This document shows, piece after piece, positions 1 through 5,992 of a stretch of 11,495 nt of DNA (position 1 is its first letter; each line of letters starts with the position of its first letter). The stretch lies in contig JANOYE010000354.1 of the NCBI GenBank assembly GCA_031428695.1, positions 1-11,495 of the forward strand. The letters run 5' to 3'. The stretch comes from JANYCG01 sp031428695. Lineage in GTDB: Bacteria; Pseudomonadota; Gammaproteobacteria; Burkholderiales; Burkholderiaceae_C. The position numbers and the translations under genes are program-made. The notes beneath the pieces were generated by a model that saw only the letters and a program-made list of their open reading frames with translations, searched no databases and had not been told where the DNA came from.

Positions 1-141
1 TGCTCGCGATCAAAGACAAGGAGACAAAGAAGAACAAGCAATTGAGTACACTTATCCACAGCTGCCGGTTCAAAAACCAGCAGCCCGCCCTGGCTCAATA
101 TTGGATCGGCAGGGTGGCTCAATATTCAATCGGCGCTGACA
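1..141. mobile_element. Right terminus of an IS21-family-like insertion sequence (partial)
   Basis: Two near-identical 20-bp blocks (18/20 identical; TGGCTCAATATT then ATCGGC) lie 24 bp apart, and the second runs straight into GCTGACA at 135-141. Repeated ~20-bp blocks next to a terminal CA are typical of IS21-family ends; that is family knowledge, and I cannot identify the element. Upstream bases 1-90 have open frames (one runs to a stop at 43-45, another past 140), but none shows a recognisable transposase or helper ATPase, so the istA/istB-like genes, if present, lie left of the window. The antitoxin stop codon lies only 14 bases beyond the proposed end. It could instead be a different IS type. 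Confidence 0.5.
91..134. repeat. Two direct 20-bp repeats (91-110 and 115-134)
   Basis: The copies differ only at positions 13 and 14 of the unit and are separated by AGGG. In IS21-type elements such blocks are transposase binding sites at the ends; that role is inferred here. Confidence 0.75.
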
Positions 142-154
142 ACTTGGGGTTGAA

Positions 155-469
155 TCAGGCATGAGCTGCATCTATCGGCTCTACAGCCAATCGCATTCCC
201 ATTGCCTTCAGAATCGCCATGAGGCTTTTCATTTCTGGATTACCGCGTGCGGAGAGCGTGCGGTAAAGTGTTTTTGCATTCAGATCGGTTTGCTCAGCAA
301 GCTTCGGCACGCCGCCAAAGGCAGTTGTGATTCGACGCAGCGCCAGCAAAACTTCTTCCTGATCGCCATCCTCAAGCACTGCGCTGAGATATGCCGCAGC
401 CTCTTGGGGGTTGTCTTTGAACTCCCGAACCGTTGCCTCTTCATGAGTCACAGAAGCAGCATGATTCAT
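155..469 (-). CDS. HTH antitoxin of a RelE/HigB-type toxin-antitoxin pair
   Basis: This 104-aa protein is the antitoxin partner of the toxin encoded just upstream. It should neutralise the toxin by direct binding and repress the shared promoter. Residues ~51-95 form a Cro/HigA-like helix-turn-helix (FGGVPKLAEQTDLNAKTLYR followed by GNPEMKSLMAILKAMGMRL). This pattern and the length match the 'putative addiction module antidote' family (HI1420-like). Its ATG overlaps the toxin stop as ATGA, and GGAG sits about 6 bases ahead of the start, so the two genes are translationally coupled, toxin first. The N-terminal ~45 residues are acidic, as expected for the toxin-binding part. The stop lies almost directly at the IS21-like end, yet the C-terminus looks full length. 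Confidence 0.9.
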   Translation of the reverse strand: MNHAASVTHEEATVREFKDNPQEAAAYLSAVLEDGDQEEVLLALRRITTAFGGVPKLAEQTDLNAKTLYRTLSARGNPEMKSLMAILKAMGMRLAVEPIDAAHA

Positions 470-795
470 GTTCCACTCCTATTGCGAGTCTTCCAATCTT
501 CCCAGTAGCCGACTGCTTTCGCAATGTCGGTGTCCTGGGTCCCTTTGTCCCCACCACAAAGCAGGAGGACGATGGTCTGGCCATGGAGTGCGTAATACAC
601 CCGATAGCCTGGTCCCATGTCGATCTTGAGTTCGCTTACGCCGCTGCGCAATGACCTGGTACTACCAGGGTTGCCAGCGCCGAAGCGGTCAATACGACGG
701 CGAATTGCTGTCTTCGCCTGCATGTCGCGAAGCCTCGAGAGCCAGTCGGACAACGGAACCGAACCATCTGCTTTCATGTACCGGATGATTTCCAT
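466..795 (-). CDS. RelE/ParE-superfamily toxin (HigB/HI1419-like killer protein)
   Basis: This 109-aa basic protein opens with MEIIRYMKADGSVPLSDWLS and carries the family core GVSELKIDMGPGYRVYYA (residues 52-69) followed by LLCGGDKGTQ (79-88). These are the signature strands of the 'putative addiction module killer' group. Members of this superfamily usually act as ribosome-dependent mRNA endonucleases, or in the ParE branch as gyrase poisons; which applies here is not shown. A longer frame starts at a TTG at 828, but the family N-terminus is MEII/MIEI-like, so the ATG at 795 is preferred, although no clear Shine-Dalgarno sequence precedes it. The antitoxin follows with a 4-base overlap. The region just upstream has a dyad and a tiny leader frame that may be regulatory. 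Confidence 0.88.
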   Translation of the reverse strand: MEIIRYMKADGSVPLSDWLSRLRDMQAKTAIRRRIDRFGAGNPGSTRSLRSGVSELKIDMGPGYRVYYALHGQTIVLLLCGGDKGTQDTDIAKAVGYWEDWKTRNRSGT

Positions 796-816
796 GTTGA
801 TTATTCGCTTAAAGGC

Positions 817-859
817 GACTTTATGCAAGTCCCGTCTTTAGCATTTTCCTATTCTCCTT
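817..859 (-). promoter_or_regulatory. Dyad and 7-codon leader frame upstream of the toxin gene
   Basis: On the minus strand a strong AAGGAG (859-854) stands 9 bases before an ATG (844) that opens a frame of only seven codons (MLKTGLA, stop at 821-823). The frame is out of phase with the toxin. The 15-bp inverted repeat GACTT-tatgc-AAGTC covers 817-831 and is a plausible operator for the HTH antitoxin. It is inferred that the segment controls the toxin-antitoxin pair, either as operator or as translated leader. Confidence 0.35.
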
Positions 860-1087
860 AATGTGTTCGGCGAAATGCCGAGTTGGTATGAGCCTCACTG
901 CGAACAGCAAAGCGTCTTTGAAATGCTGCGCAGGGCAGCTTGAGGGCGATGTAGGCCCACGAAAACCAATGTGCAAGCGCTCGCGCGAACGTCAGCCTTG
1001 CACTTTGACTCTCATGGCCATCATCGTGACCGTGTTGTGGTCGAAACTTGAAATGCCGCCAGCCGCGCCTTTTGAGACGCCGACGAC

Positions 1088-1180
1088 TCACAATGCGCGG
1101 GGCATCATGTCGATTTTGAGCTTATCACGGAGAGTGGAACAAACCGGAGGCTGGACAATCTGGTATGGGTTTGCTGCCAT
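1088..1180 (-). CDS. Possible 30-aa small protein or 5' part of a decayed gene
   Basis: A GGGGAG stands 6 bases before an ATG at 1180. The frame reads MAANPYQIVQ... to DKLKIDMMPRAL before a stop at 1088-1090. The same phase stays open beyond the stop down to 992-994 with natural-looking protein (GAAGGISSFDHNTVTMM). One reading is therefore a single gene broken by an in-frame stop. The frame overlaps the left arm of the 1129/1270 inverted repeat. I do not recognise the sequence, and chance is not excluded. Confidence 0.25.
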   Translation of the reverse strand: MAANPYQIVQPPVCSTLRDKLKIDMMPRAL

Positions 1181-1295
1181 CGTGGGCTCCCCTTAACTCG
1201 CTCCCTTTTGCGGCTGAACGTGGTGGGAAAGCAACTTCGGCTCCTGAGCGGAAGGCTGCTTGATGATGCCCAGCCCCCGGTTTGTTCCACTCTCC
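1129..1295. repeat. 26-bp inverted repeat pair (1129-1154 and 1270-1295)
   Basis: The left arm starts GGAGAGTGGAACAAACCGG and the reverse complement of the right arm is the same, with one mismatch in 26. The arms enclose 115 bp without coding content. This is far above chance for such a distance. It could be a miniature inverted-repeat element, two opposed copies of a dispersed repeat, or recombination sites. No flanking target duplication is obvious. Confidence 0.8.
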
Positions 1296-1450
1296 AATTA
1301 CTGCAAGCGCCGCAGAGGCAGGTGCCGGCCAGGGTGCGCAGCGCCCGACCTGTCTCCAGGGGCCGGGCCACGCGGTGGGGGTGGTCAGGGGTAGCCTGAA
1401 TATCTGACTGATTTCTACGCCCCTGCAGGGCGGGCGCGCTGCTCAATTTG

Positions 1451-1607
1451 TGCGAATCCGCACCCTTGGCAACCCGGCTTGTCCGAGCGGGCGGGGTTTA
1501 ACCCACGCCGGCGCCAAGGGTGGGTGGCGACGCATATTGATCGCCCGGTCGGGAATTCTTGGATTCGCGGGAGCATCGGCCAATGCGTTGACGGCAGCGG
1601 ATTCGCA
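1451..1607. repeat. Nested inverted repeats
   Basis: An outer perfect 11-bp pair (TGCGAATCCGC at 1451-1461, its complement at 1597-1607) encloses a perfect 10-bp pair (CACCCTTGGC at 1461-1470, complement at 1513-1522). Further in are a 5-bp CCGGC/GCCGG pair (1474-1478, 1507-1511) and the palindrome GGGTTTAACCC (1494-1504). The inner 62 bases could fold into a long stem as RNA or single-stranded DNA. It ends 15 bases downstream of the DUF4926 stop codon, and there is no T run for a standard terminator. Confidence 0.7.
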
Positions 1608-1622
1608 AAAAGTTGAGGCGGG

Positions 1623-1862
1623 TCAGCCCAAAGGGGGCGCCTGGGTCGATACAGTGTCGGCGGCGACACTGGCCGTGGCTTGTCGCAGACCAGACGCGGC
1701 TACGGTTTCAACGCCGATGGTGTGTCCTTCCATTGTCAGAAACTCAACCTCATAGGCCGAACCCTGGCCATGGACATGCACCACAACACCAACAGCGCCC
1801 GGCTCCAACCCAAGGTTTGGCAAGGGCTTTGTGAGAGCGACGTGTGAATGTTCCTTCAGCAT
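1623..1862 (-). CDS. DUF4926 domain protein
   Basis: This 79-aa protein matches the DUF4926 pattern from memory: a short N-terminus with LTKPLPNLGLEPGAVGVVVHV, then GSAYEVEFLTMEGHTIGVETV. This is a small SH3-like beta barrel common in genomic islands and next to toxin-antitoxin or unknown stress genes. The biochemical role is unknown. The start is secure: TAGGAGG lies 6 bases before the ATG. The C-terminal ~20 residues (ATASVAADTVSTQAPPLG) go beyond the usual domain and look unstructured. No partner gene follows directly; a dyad (1960-1975) lies about 100 bp upstream, and a terminator (2079-2112) separates it from the genes upstream. Confidence 0.8.
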   Translation of the reverse strand: MLKEHSHVALTKPLPNLGLEPGAVGVVVHVHGQGSAYEVEFLTMEGHTIGVETVAASGLRQATASVAADTVSTQAPPLG

Positions 1863-1959
1863 TTTTTCCTCCTAACCTGGGTCGGCAGTTGTCAATCGGA
1901 CGTCGGCCTCGACTGTACCTTGCTGCCCGACGAGAGCGGTTGTTTGGGTGGGGTTTATG

Positions 1960-1975
1960 GTGACCAACAGGTCAC
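1960..1975. promoter_or_regulatory. Perfect dyad GTGACC-AACA-GGTCAC
   Basis: A 6-bp perfect inverted repeat with a 4-base centre lies ~100 bp upstream of the DUF4926 start, in otherwise non-coding sequence. It could be an operator or a small hairpin. No clear -10/-35 pair is seen beside it. Confidence 0.3.
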
Positions 1976-2078
1976 AAGACAGTTCCTTATGCGCCTTGCG
2001 TCCGAGCTTTTCTCAGCCGATACCGGCACCAAGAAAGTGGCGTGGCAGCGGCGCACGCAGGGTGCAAACAGCGGCGAC

Positions 2079-2112
2079 AAAAAAGGCCACGGCTCCGTAA
2101 GGAAGGGTGGCC
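2079..2112 (-). terminator. Rho-independent terminator after the 58-aa gene
   Basis: On the minus strand GGCCAC and GTGGCC form a 6-bp stem with an inner TCC/GGA pairing, followed directly by six T residues (the A run at 2079-2084 on the plus strand). It lies 19 bp past the stop of the 58-codon gene. Confidence 0.65.
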
Positions 2113-2131
2113 ATGAGCAGGATTGGATCGC

Positions 2132-2308
2132 CTAAGCGTGATGCGTGGCGCTTTTATTTGGTTGATCTTCATCTTGTCGTTGAAGGGCTATTTCACGATC
2201 AACGCGATGCATTTCGGCGCGAATACCCTTGAACGCCCCAATGAGCGGCGCAAAGTACATCCGAATGCTATTGAGCATCAAACGGCGAACCTCACTGGAC
2301 AGTTTCAT
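2132..2308 (-). CDS. 58-aa hypothetical protein, coupled to the gene remnant upstream
   Basis: The ATG at 2308 is preceded by AAGGAGA at 7 bases. It overlaps the stop of the upstream frame as ATGA, which indicates translational coupling. The protein starts MKLSSEVRRLMLNSIRMYF, continues APLIGAFKGIRAEMHRVD, and ends in a polar, charged tail. It is basic and helical, with a weakly amphipathic first half and no clear transmembrane segment. A terminator follows. I do not recognise the family. Since its upstream partner is damaged, it may be the surviving second gene of a broken pair. Confidence 0.55.
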   Translation of the reverse strand: MKLSSEVRRLMLNSIRMYFAPLIGAFKGIRAEMHRVDREIALQRQDEDQPNKSATHHA

Positions 2309-2572
2309 TCGTACATCTCCTTAACCAGCGCGGCACTGGGATTGACCACGAACCGGCCAAATAGTACCAACTCCAGAACCAGCACGCCGTGAGCAGCGTT
2401 TTCGATTTCCTTGTGCACTTGGTGGTCCGTGATTCTCTTGCCGGGCTTGCAGCTTACCTTCGACTCGTGCTCAAAAGTCCAGCGGTAGCCCCGCCTTGCG
2501 GACCTGCCCGGTTTGGGCCTTTAACTGGCCAGGAAAGTTGGCGTCAAACACCCCGCCTAGGTCGGCGCGGTT
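2305..2572 (-). pseudogene. Frameshifted 3' remnant of an unrecognised gene
   Basis: The last 71 codons (2520-2305) are open in one phase and read naturally: GYRWTFEHESKVSCKPGKR, then HKEIENAAHGVLVLELVLFG, ending LVKEMYE. No ATG is available, and a TAA precedes the frame at 2523-2521. Another minus-strand phase is open from 2572 to 2471 with ADLGGVFDANFPGQLKAQTG, and could be the preceding part of the same protein shifted by one base around 2475-2500. A start with ribosome binding site is absent from both. The coupled 58-aa gene suggests a former two-gene unit. Family not recognised. A short intact gene from the GTG in QVHKEIE (2418-2416) is possible but less likely. Confidence 0.45.
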
Positions 2573-2621
2573 TTAGCGGCAGCGCACTTGCGTTTTAATG
2601 CGCGTGTGATAGGTTGTTTGC

Positions 2622-3155
2622 ATGACCATCAAGACACACACGCCCTCGCCTGTCGAACAACGCATCGTCGCTTCCCTTGCGCATGGCATGCAACTGGATC
2701 TGCCGATTCCGTTCGATGCCGCCTACCGGGCCGTTTCCCCCGCCATTCGGGACTTGCATCCAGACCAAGCGCCTGCCCTGCCCCTGTTCTTGACGTGGCT
2801 GGGGTGGTGCCAAACAGACTTGACCCTGCGCCAGGCTGTGCACATGTGGGACAACTTCCTGACCGCCTATGTGAACGAGCTGCCCCGCTTGCAGCGCGCT
2901 GGCAGGCGTGTCAACTCCAAGGTGTCGGCCACCTTGCTGGCGCGCTTGCGTTTGATCACGGACATTTGTTTGCAAAAGCACTACTTGGCTTGGGAGCGGC
3001 GCATGGCGCTCACCCGAACTGGCAGGCTCACGCTGGGCCTTTGGCGCTTTGCGGCAAGGGGACTTGTACTGGCGGCCTCGATCCTGGTTTTTTCGTACTG
3101 GTTTGAACGAATGGCCGCCGCTGCATCGCTCGAAGGGACGTGGTTCACCGGTTGA
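2622..3155 (+). CDS. Hypothetical protein, 177 aa, with C-terminal membrane segment
   Basis: The frame has gene-like codon use and composition. The first ~140 residues appear soluble, helical and Trp/Leu rich (LPLFLTWLGWCQTDLTLRQA at 53-72; the stretch around VHMWDNFLTAYVNELPRLQ). Residues ~143-161 (FAARGLVLAASILVFSYWF) are a plausible single transmembrane helix preceded by Arg residues, followed by a ~15-residue tail. This is a C-tail-anchored layout, possibly facing the cytoplasm. There is no signal peptide. AGG lies ~12 bases before the ATG, a weak ribosome site. I do not recognise a family. The long minus-strand frame over the same bases is a shadow. Confidence 0.65.
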   Translation: MTIKTHTPSPVEQRIVASLAHGMQLDLPIPFDAAYRAVSPAIRDLHPDQAPALPLFLTWLGWCQTDLTLRQAVHMWDNFLTAYVNELPRLQRAGRRVNSKVSATLLARLRLITDICLQKHYLAWERRMALTRTGRLTLGLWRFAARGLVLAASILVFSYWFERMAAAASLEGTWFTG

Positions 3156-3195
3156 TTCTGCTCCGACGTGCCGCATCAGCGGCCTCAAACCGCAC

Positions 3196-3412
3196 CGCGT
3201 TACTCTTATGCCAACCCGGTTTTGGCTTCGCGTTACTCTTACGCCCAGCCTTCGCCAAGCGCTCTAAATCAGCAGATATCACGGTCAGCAAATCCGAAAA
3301 AACCCCGTTTAGCGCCAAAAAGGGGGCCAAACGATGCGCTTACGCCCTGCAATCCAGGCTCGCCACCGGCGGCCGCAGCGGCCTGATCTGCGGCGCATTA
3401 CTCTTACGCCCA
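3196..3412. repeat. Three direct copies of CGCRTTACTCTTAYGCC
   Basis: The copies are at 3196-3213, 3229-3247 and 3394-3412. Copies 2 and 3 share 18 of 19 bases (CGCGTTACTCTTACGCCCA versus CGCATT...). Copy 1 has TATGCC in place of TACGCC. A fourth, shorter match (GCGCTTACGCCC) is at 3336-3347. They are in one orientation and outside any convincing gene. They may be members of a dispersed repeat family or protein binding sites; too irregular in spacing for CRISPR. Confidence 0.75.
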
Positions 3413-3696
3413 GGGGTGTAACGCCTCGGATCCCTCAAGTTTCTCCAAAGGCACCGCACCGCCGGGAAACGCGTCGATTCCTTATGGATGCACGGGCTTA
3501 CGTCGCCAATGGCCAGTCGTCTTGAACACCATGTCGCGGGCATCCCCGGCCACCTCCCCGCCAAACGCAGCTGGCACGAGCTTGACTTCAGGTCGCCAGG
3601 ACAACTGCGCGTTGCGCCGCCCATACAGACGTCCCCTCCCAACATACACGACGCGCCTGATTTGTCAAATGCGCAGATGAGGCCCGGCCCGCCGCG

Positions 3697-3715
3697 GGGA
3701 CTTGCTTTTTGAGGC
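3697..3715 (+). repeat. Copy A of intergenic repeat GGGACTTGCTTTTT-R-AGGC
   Basis: Eighteen of 19 bases are identical to the block at 4957-4975, in the same orientation. This copy lies 152 bp upstream of the 346-aa gene. A related block (GGGACTTGC, then AAAGTCGCC) lies on the minus strand ahead of the toxin gene near 816-834. Confidence 0.65.
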
Positions 3716-3783
3716 TCCTGTGTCATTCTGTTTTGAGGGGGTGGTGCTCTTCGCAAAGTGACGCAAGCGCCACGCCTCAAGCC

Positions 3784-3815
3784 CACGGTGATTCGCCAAA
3801 AAGCCATTCACCGTG
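3784..3815. promoter_or_regulatory. 8-bp dyad upstream of the 346-aa gene
   Basis: CACGGTGA (3784-3791) and TCACCGTG (3808-3815) are perfectly complementary across a 16-base spacer, ending 52 bp before the start codon. This could be an operator with half-sites about two helical turns apart, or an RNA hairpin in the leader. No T run follows, so it is not a standard terminator. Confidence 0.35.
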
Positions 3816-3867
3816 CCCCAGCTCCGCCTTGTTTGCTACTTGCACTTATTCAGAAAAAAACACCCAC

Positions 3868-4908
3868 ATGTCCTTGATCCCCCTGTTCCCCGACGATGCC
3901 CCCATGGCCGACCACACCCTGCTGGTCAGCACCCGCCCCGAAGGCCTGCTGGCCGCCCTTGACGAAAACCTTTTGCGCCACCACCTGTCCAGCTTTCGCA
4001 CGCTGCCGGAACTGGACGCGGCGCGCGACGCCCTGCAGCAGGCCGCGACCCGGGGCATCGCCATGCTGCCCAACGGCCAGCTGCTGCAAGGCCAACTGGT
4101 CGGCTGGCCCGTGCTGGTTCAGCCCAGCCACGCGTTTTCCTGGGCGCAAATTTGCAGCATTCCCAACAGCGCCAACAACGCCGTCTACTTTGACCAGTTC
4201 ATGGCGGCCTGGCGCGGCGTGCAATGGGTCAAGCCGCAGATCGGGAGCCAAAGCGTGGTTTTTCCCTGGCTGATCGATGCCGAGACGGTTTATGACGGCG
4301 CGCCGCTGCTGCCCCACCGCGCGATGCAACACGCCCTGCGGCGCTTCGCCAAGGAACCGCAGCGCCAGCCGTTCCAGCTGTTCGGTCGCCTGCCCGAGGC
4401 CATACGCACCACCCGGCGCCCCCTGGTGCTGCTGGCCATGGCGGTGCTGTTTGGGCCTGCCAACGCGCCTGCGCCGCAATGGAGCGTCACGCCTGAAGTG
4501 TGCAGCCGCTTCGGCGCCTTGGTTTCCAACCTGCTGGGTGGCGGGCAGCCGCTGCAGCAGGTGCTGGTGAACCAGCCCCTGCCCTGGCGGGCGGCGGTGC
4601 GCGCCGCGCGCGCCATGCAAATCGGTGCCGCCCTGGCCCACGGCGTCAGCCATGGTTTCATCACCGACCTCGAAGGTTTTCCCAAGGGCGGCTCCTTGGC
4701 ACCTTGGGAGCCGGTGCATTTGAGCCTGCGCTTTCGCCGCACGGCCGATGAGCTCGACGATGTCGTGGAACGCGAAACCTGGAACTACCCGGCCTGGTGG
4801 CAGCCGTCCAACCACCTCGATGGTCTGCTGCAAGAAGAGCAAACCGGTTGGTTGTCCACCGGCAACACGACACCCTTGGCCCTCACCGGCAATGGCCATA
4901 CCCATTGA
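3868..4908 (+). CDS. Hypothetical protein, 346 aa, unrecognised
   Basis: A long frame with strong high-GC coding character. The ATG at 3868 (MSLIPLFPDDAPMADHTLLV) is chosen because the frame upstream of it translates to low-quality sequence. No Shine-Dalgarno is visible (AAAAAAACACCCAC precedes it); an ATG 12 codons on, at MADHTLL, is the alternative. The protein has no signal peptide or clear membrane span, so it is probably cytoplasmic. Notable stretches are GIAMLPNGQLLQGQLVGWPV, then IPNSANNAVYFDQFMAAWRG, RRPLVLLAMAVLFGPANAPA, HGVSHGFITDLEGFPKGGSL and a Trp-rich C-terminal part (WNYPAWWQPSNHLDGLL). I see no nucleotide-binding loop, zinc motif or HTH. It might be a transferase or binding protein, but no function is claimed. 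The antisense frame at 3850-4905 is a shadow. Confidence 0.75.
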   Translation: MSLIPLFPDDAPMADHTLLVSTRPEGLLAALDENLLRHHLSSFRTLPELDAARDALQQAATRGIAMLPNGQLLQGQLVGWPVLVQPSHAFSWAQICSIPNSANNAVYFDQFMAAWRGVQWVKPQIGSQSVVFPWLIDAETVYDGAPLLPHRAMQHALRRFAKEPQRQPFQLFGRLPEAIRTTRRPLVLLAMAVLFGPANAPAPQWSVTPEVCSRFGALVSNLLGGGQPLQQVLVNQPLPWRAAVRAARAMQIGAALAHGVSHGFITDLEGFPKGGSLAPWEPVHLSLRFRRTADELDDVVERETWNYPAWWQPSNHLDGLLQEEQTGWLSTGNTTPLALTGNGHTH

Positions 4909-4956
4909 GCAGATGCCCGCTTCAACGCGCCAACCACTTGCAAATGGCGTCGGTTC

Positions 4957-4975
4957 GGGACTTGCTTTTTAAGGC
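4957..4975 (+). repeat. Copy B of intergenic repeat GGGACTTGCTTTTT-R-AGGC
   Basis: This copy lies 48 bp after the stop of the 346-aa gene; copy A lies 152 bp before its start, so the two same-direction copies flank that gene. In the 276-bp gap after the gene I see nothing else besides a partial look-alike on the minus strand near 5070-5092 (CTTGCTTACAAAAAGTCGCC). Confidence 0.65.
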
Positions 4976-5184
4976 GGCTCTGGTACTTTGAATAGAGTCT
5001 CCGGCACATTGGTGCGCGCAGACTGGCACCGAACGCCCTCGGAACCGGCCAGGCCAGCGCCCACAAAGGCTCAGGCGACTTTTTGTAAGCAAGCGCCAAC
5101 TTGCTGAATTTCTCCCACTAACCCACCCTCTGTTTGAACCCGGCGTCGCTGGGTCTCTACAGGGGATTTTGACAAAACAATTGA

Positions 5185-5931
5185 ATGCGACCCATTACAA
5201 ATTCACCAATATCCTTCCCGGCTTCGGCCGGAAAACTTGCCCTCGAACAGTCGGACACTCGGCTTCCCTTTTGGGTGCACGCGGCCCACCCGGCGCAGTT
5301 GCCGGCCATCCAGGCTTTGCGCGCCCAAGCCTATGGGCGGCACCTGCCCGGCCAGGATCAGCGCATGACGGCGGCGGAAGTCGTTGATCTCAGTCCGGGG
5401 GTGTGTGTCCTGGTCGCCACCGACAAACGCGATGGTGGGCTGCTGGGCACGCTGCGGATCCACACCAATTTCCACCAACCGCTGCCAGTGCAGGCTGCGG
5501 TGGGCTTGCCGGCCCGTTTGGGTGCGCGCCTGGCCGAGGCGACCCGCTTGGTGGTTCTGCCGGGCCGCCATTCGACCTTGGTCAAGCGGGCTCTGTGCAA
5601 GGCTTTTTATCTGTTTTGCCAAACGAGCCGGATCAACACCCTGGTGATCGCCGCGCGGCCGGCCCTGCAAAAGCAGTACCGGGCCATGGGCTTCACACCG
5701 GCTCTGGATCCGGACCGGCCGGTGTTCCTGTCATGTTTCCCAGACATTCCGCACCAGGTGCTGGCCCTGTCGGTGGCCGAGGCCCCCCGGCTTTGGGCCG
5801 ATCACCCGTGGTCGCACTTCATGACCGGTATCGAACACATCGACATTCTCCTGGAGCCGTTCGACTCGGCAGCCGTTTCGGATCACGTTCGGACAAAACC
5901 CTCGTTTTATGGGGCCGGTGTGACCGGATGA
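5185..5931 (+). CDS. GNAT-fold, FeeM-like N-acyl amino acid synthase
   Basis: This 248-aa protein has the layout of the FeeM/autoinducer-synthase-like acyltransferase group. Residues 30-50 (WVHAAHPAQLPAIQALRAQA) give the entry helix, and LLGTLRIH (86-93) is the central strand. EATRLVVLPG (118-127) is the conserved E-x-x-R strand, and LVIAARPALQKQYRAMGF (153-170) is the GNAT-like 'fY..lGF' end. Known FeeM enzymes join an acyl group from an acyl carrier protein to an amino acid; substrates here are unknown. Residues ~200-248 are less conserved. The ATG at 5185 has no visible Shine-Dalgarno, and a TTGACA lies 10 bases upstream. The next in-frame start (GTG at V31) would cut the first strand, so 5185 is kept. 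FeeM-like genes often stand near exosortase or envelope genes; here a CAP lipoprotein follows 61 bp on. Confidence 0.65.
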   Translation: MRPITNSPISFPASAGKLALEQSDTRLPFWVHAAHPAQLPAIQALRAQAYGRHLPGQDQRMTAAEVVDLSPGVCVLVATDKRDGGLLGTLRIHTNFHQPLPVQAAVGLPARLGARLAEATRLVVLPGRHSTLVKRALCKAFYLFCQTSRINTLVIAARPALQKQYRAMGFTPALDPDRPVFLSCFPDIPHQVLALSVAEAPRLWADHPWSHFMTGIEHIDILLEPFDSAAVSDHVRTKPSFYGAGVTG

Positions 5932-5992
5932 ACACGCTTCCTTTTTAGCCTCTTTTTTAATTTCTTCTTTTACCTTTAATAGGCCTACCTCC

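Larger units (their letters stand above)
860..1622. other. Gene-poor stretch with inverted repeats
   Basis: I find no frame here that I would defend as a full gene; the long frames on both strands have gene-unlike composition (very Arg/Pro/Ser rich). A small minus-strand frame (1088-1180) and two inverted-repeat structures (1129-1295, 1451-1607) are listed separately. After the stop of that small frame, the same phase continues for another 31 codons (1087-992), including SSFDHNTVTMMAMRVKVQG, which reads like a genuine protein C-terminus and suggests decayed coding sequence. Confidence 0.6.
3156..3867. other. 712-bp gap with dispersed repeats, no convincing gene
   Basis: Frames here are short and Arg/Pro/Ser rich on both strands and lack ribosome binding sites. 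The plus-strand frame from 3709 into the 346-aa gene is an artificial extension. The stretch holds three copies of a 16-19-bp repeat (3196-3412), one copy of the GGGACTTGCTTTTT repeat (3697) and an 8-bp dyad (3784-3815). It may be old, decayed coding sequence or repeat-derived spacer. Confidence 0.6.

Noticed and set aside
796..828. Longer toxin start at TTG 828
   Set aside because: The added 11 residues do not fit the family N-terminus, and TTG lacks a ribosome site; ATG 795 begins the expected MEII strand.
793..831. Sigma70 promoter TTGCAT-N17-AATAAT before the toxin
   Set aside because: The -10-like hexamer ends 4 bases before the toxin ATG, so transcription would begin at or inside the start codon; the -35 match is only 3 of 6.
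1461..1522. Integron attC-like site
   Set aside because: GTTTAAC at 1496-1502 fits a core-site consensus, but the paired core site in the right place is missing and the neighbouring genes are not cassette-like.
2595..3188. 197-codon minus-strand frame over the 177-aa gene
   Set aside because: Shadow composition, no ribosome site; the plus frame has a coherent membrane segment.
3196..3412. CRISPR array
   Set aside because: Only three copies at irregular distances (33 and 165 bp), and the units are too short for CRISPR repeats.
3850..4905. 351-codon minus-strand frame opposite the 346-aa gene
   Set aside because: Its Gly/Arg/Gln/His-rich sequence is typical of an antisense shadow in high-GC DNA, while the plus strand reads like a normal protein.
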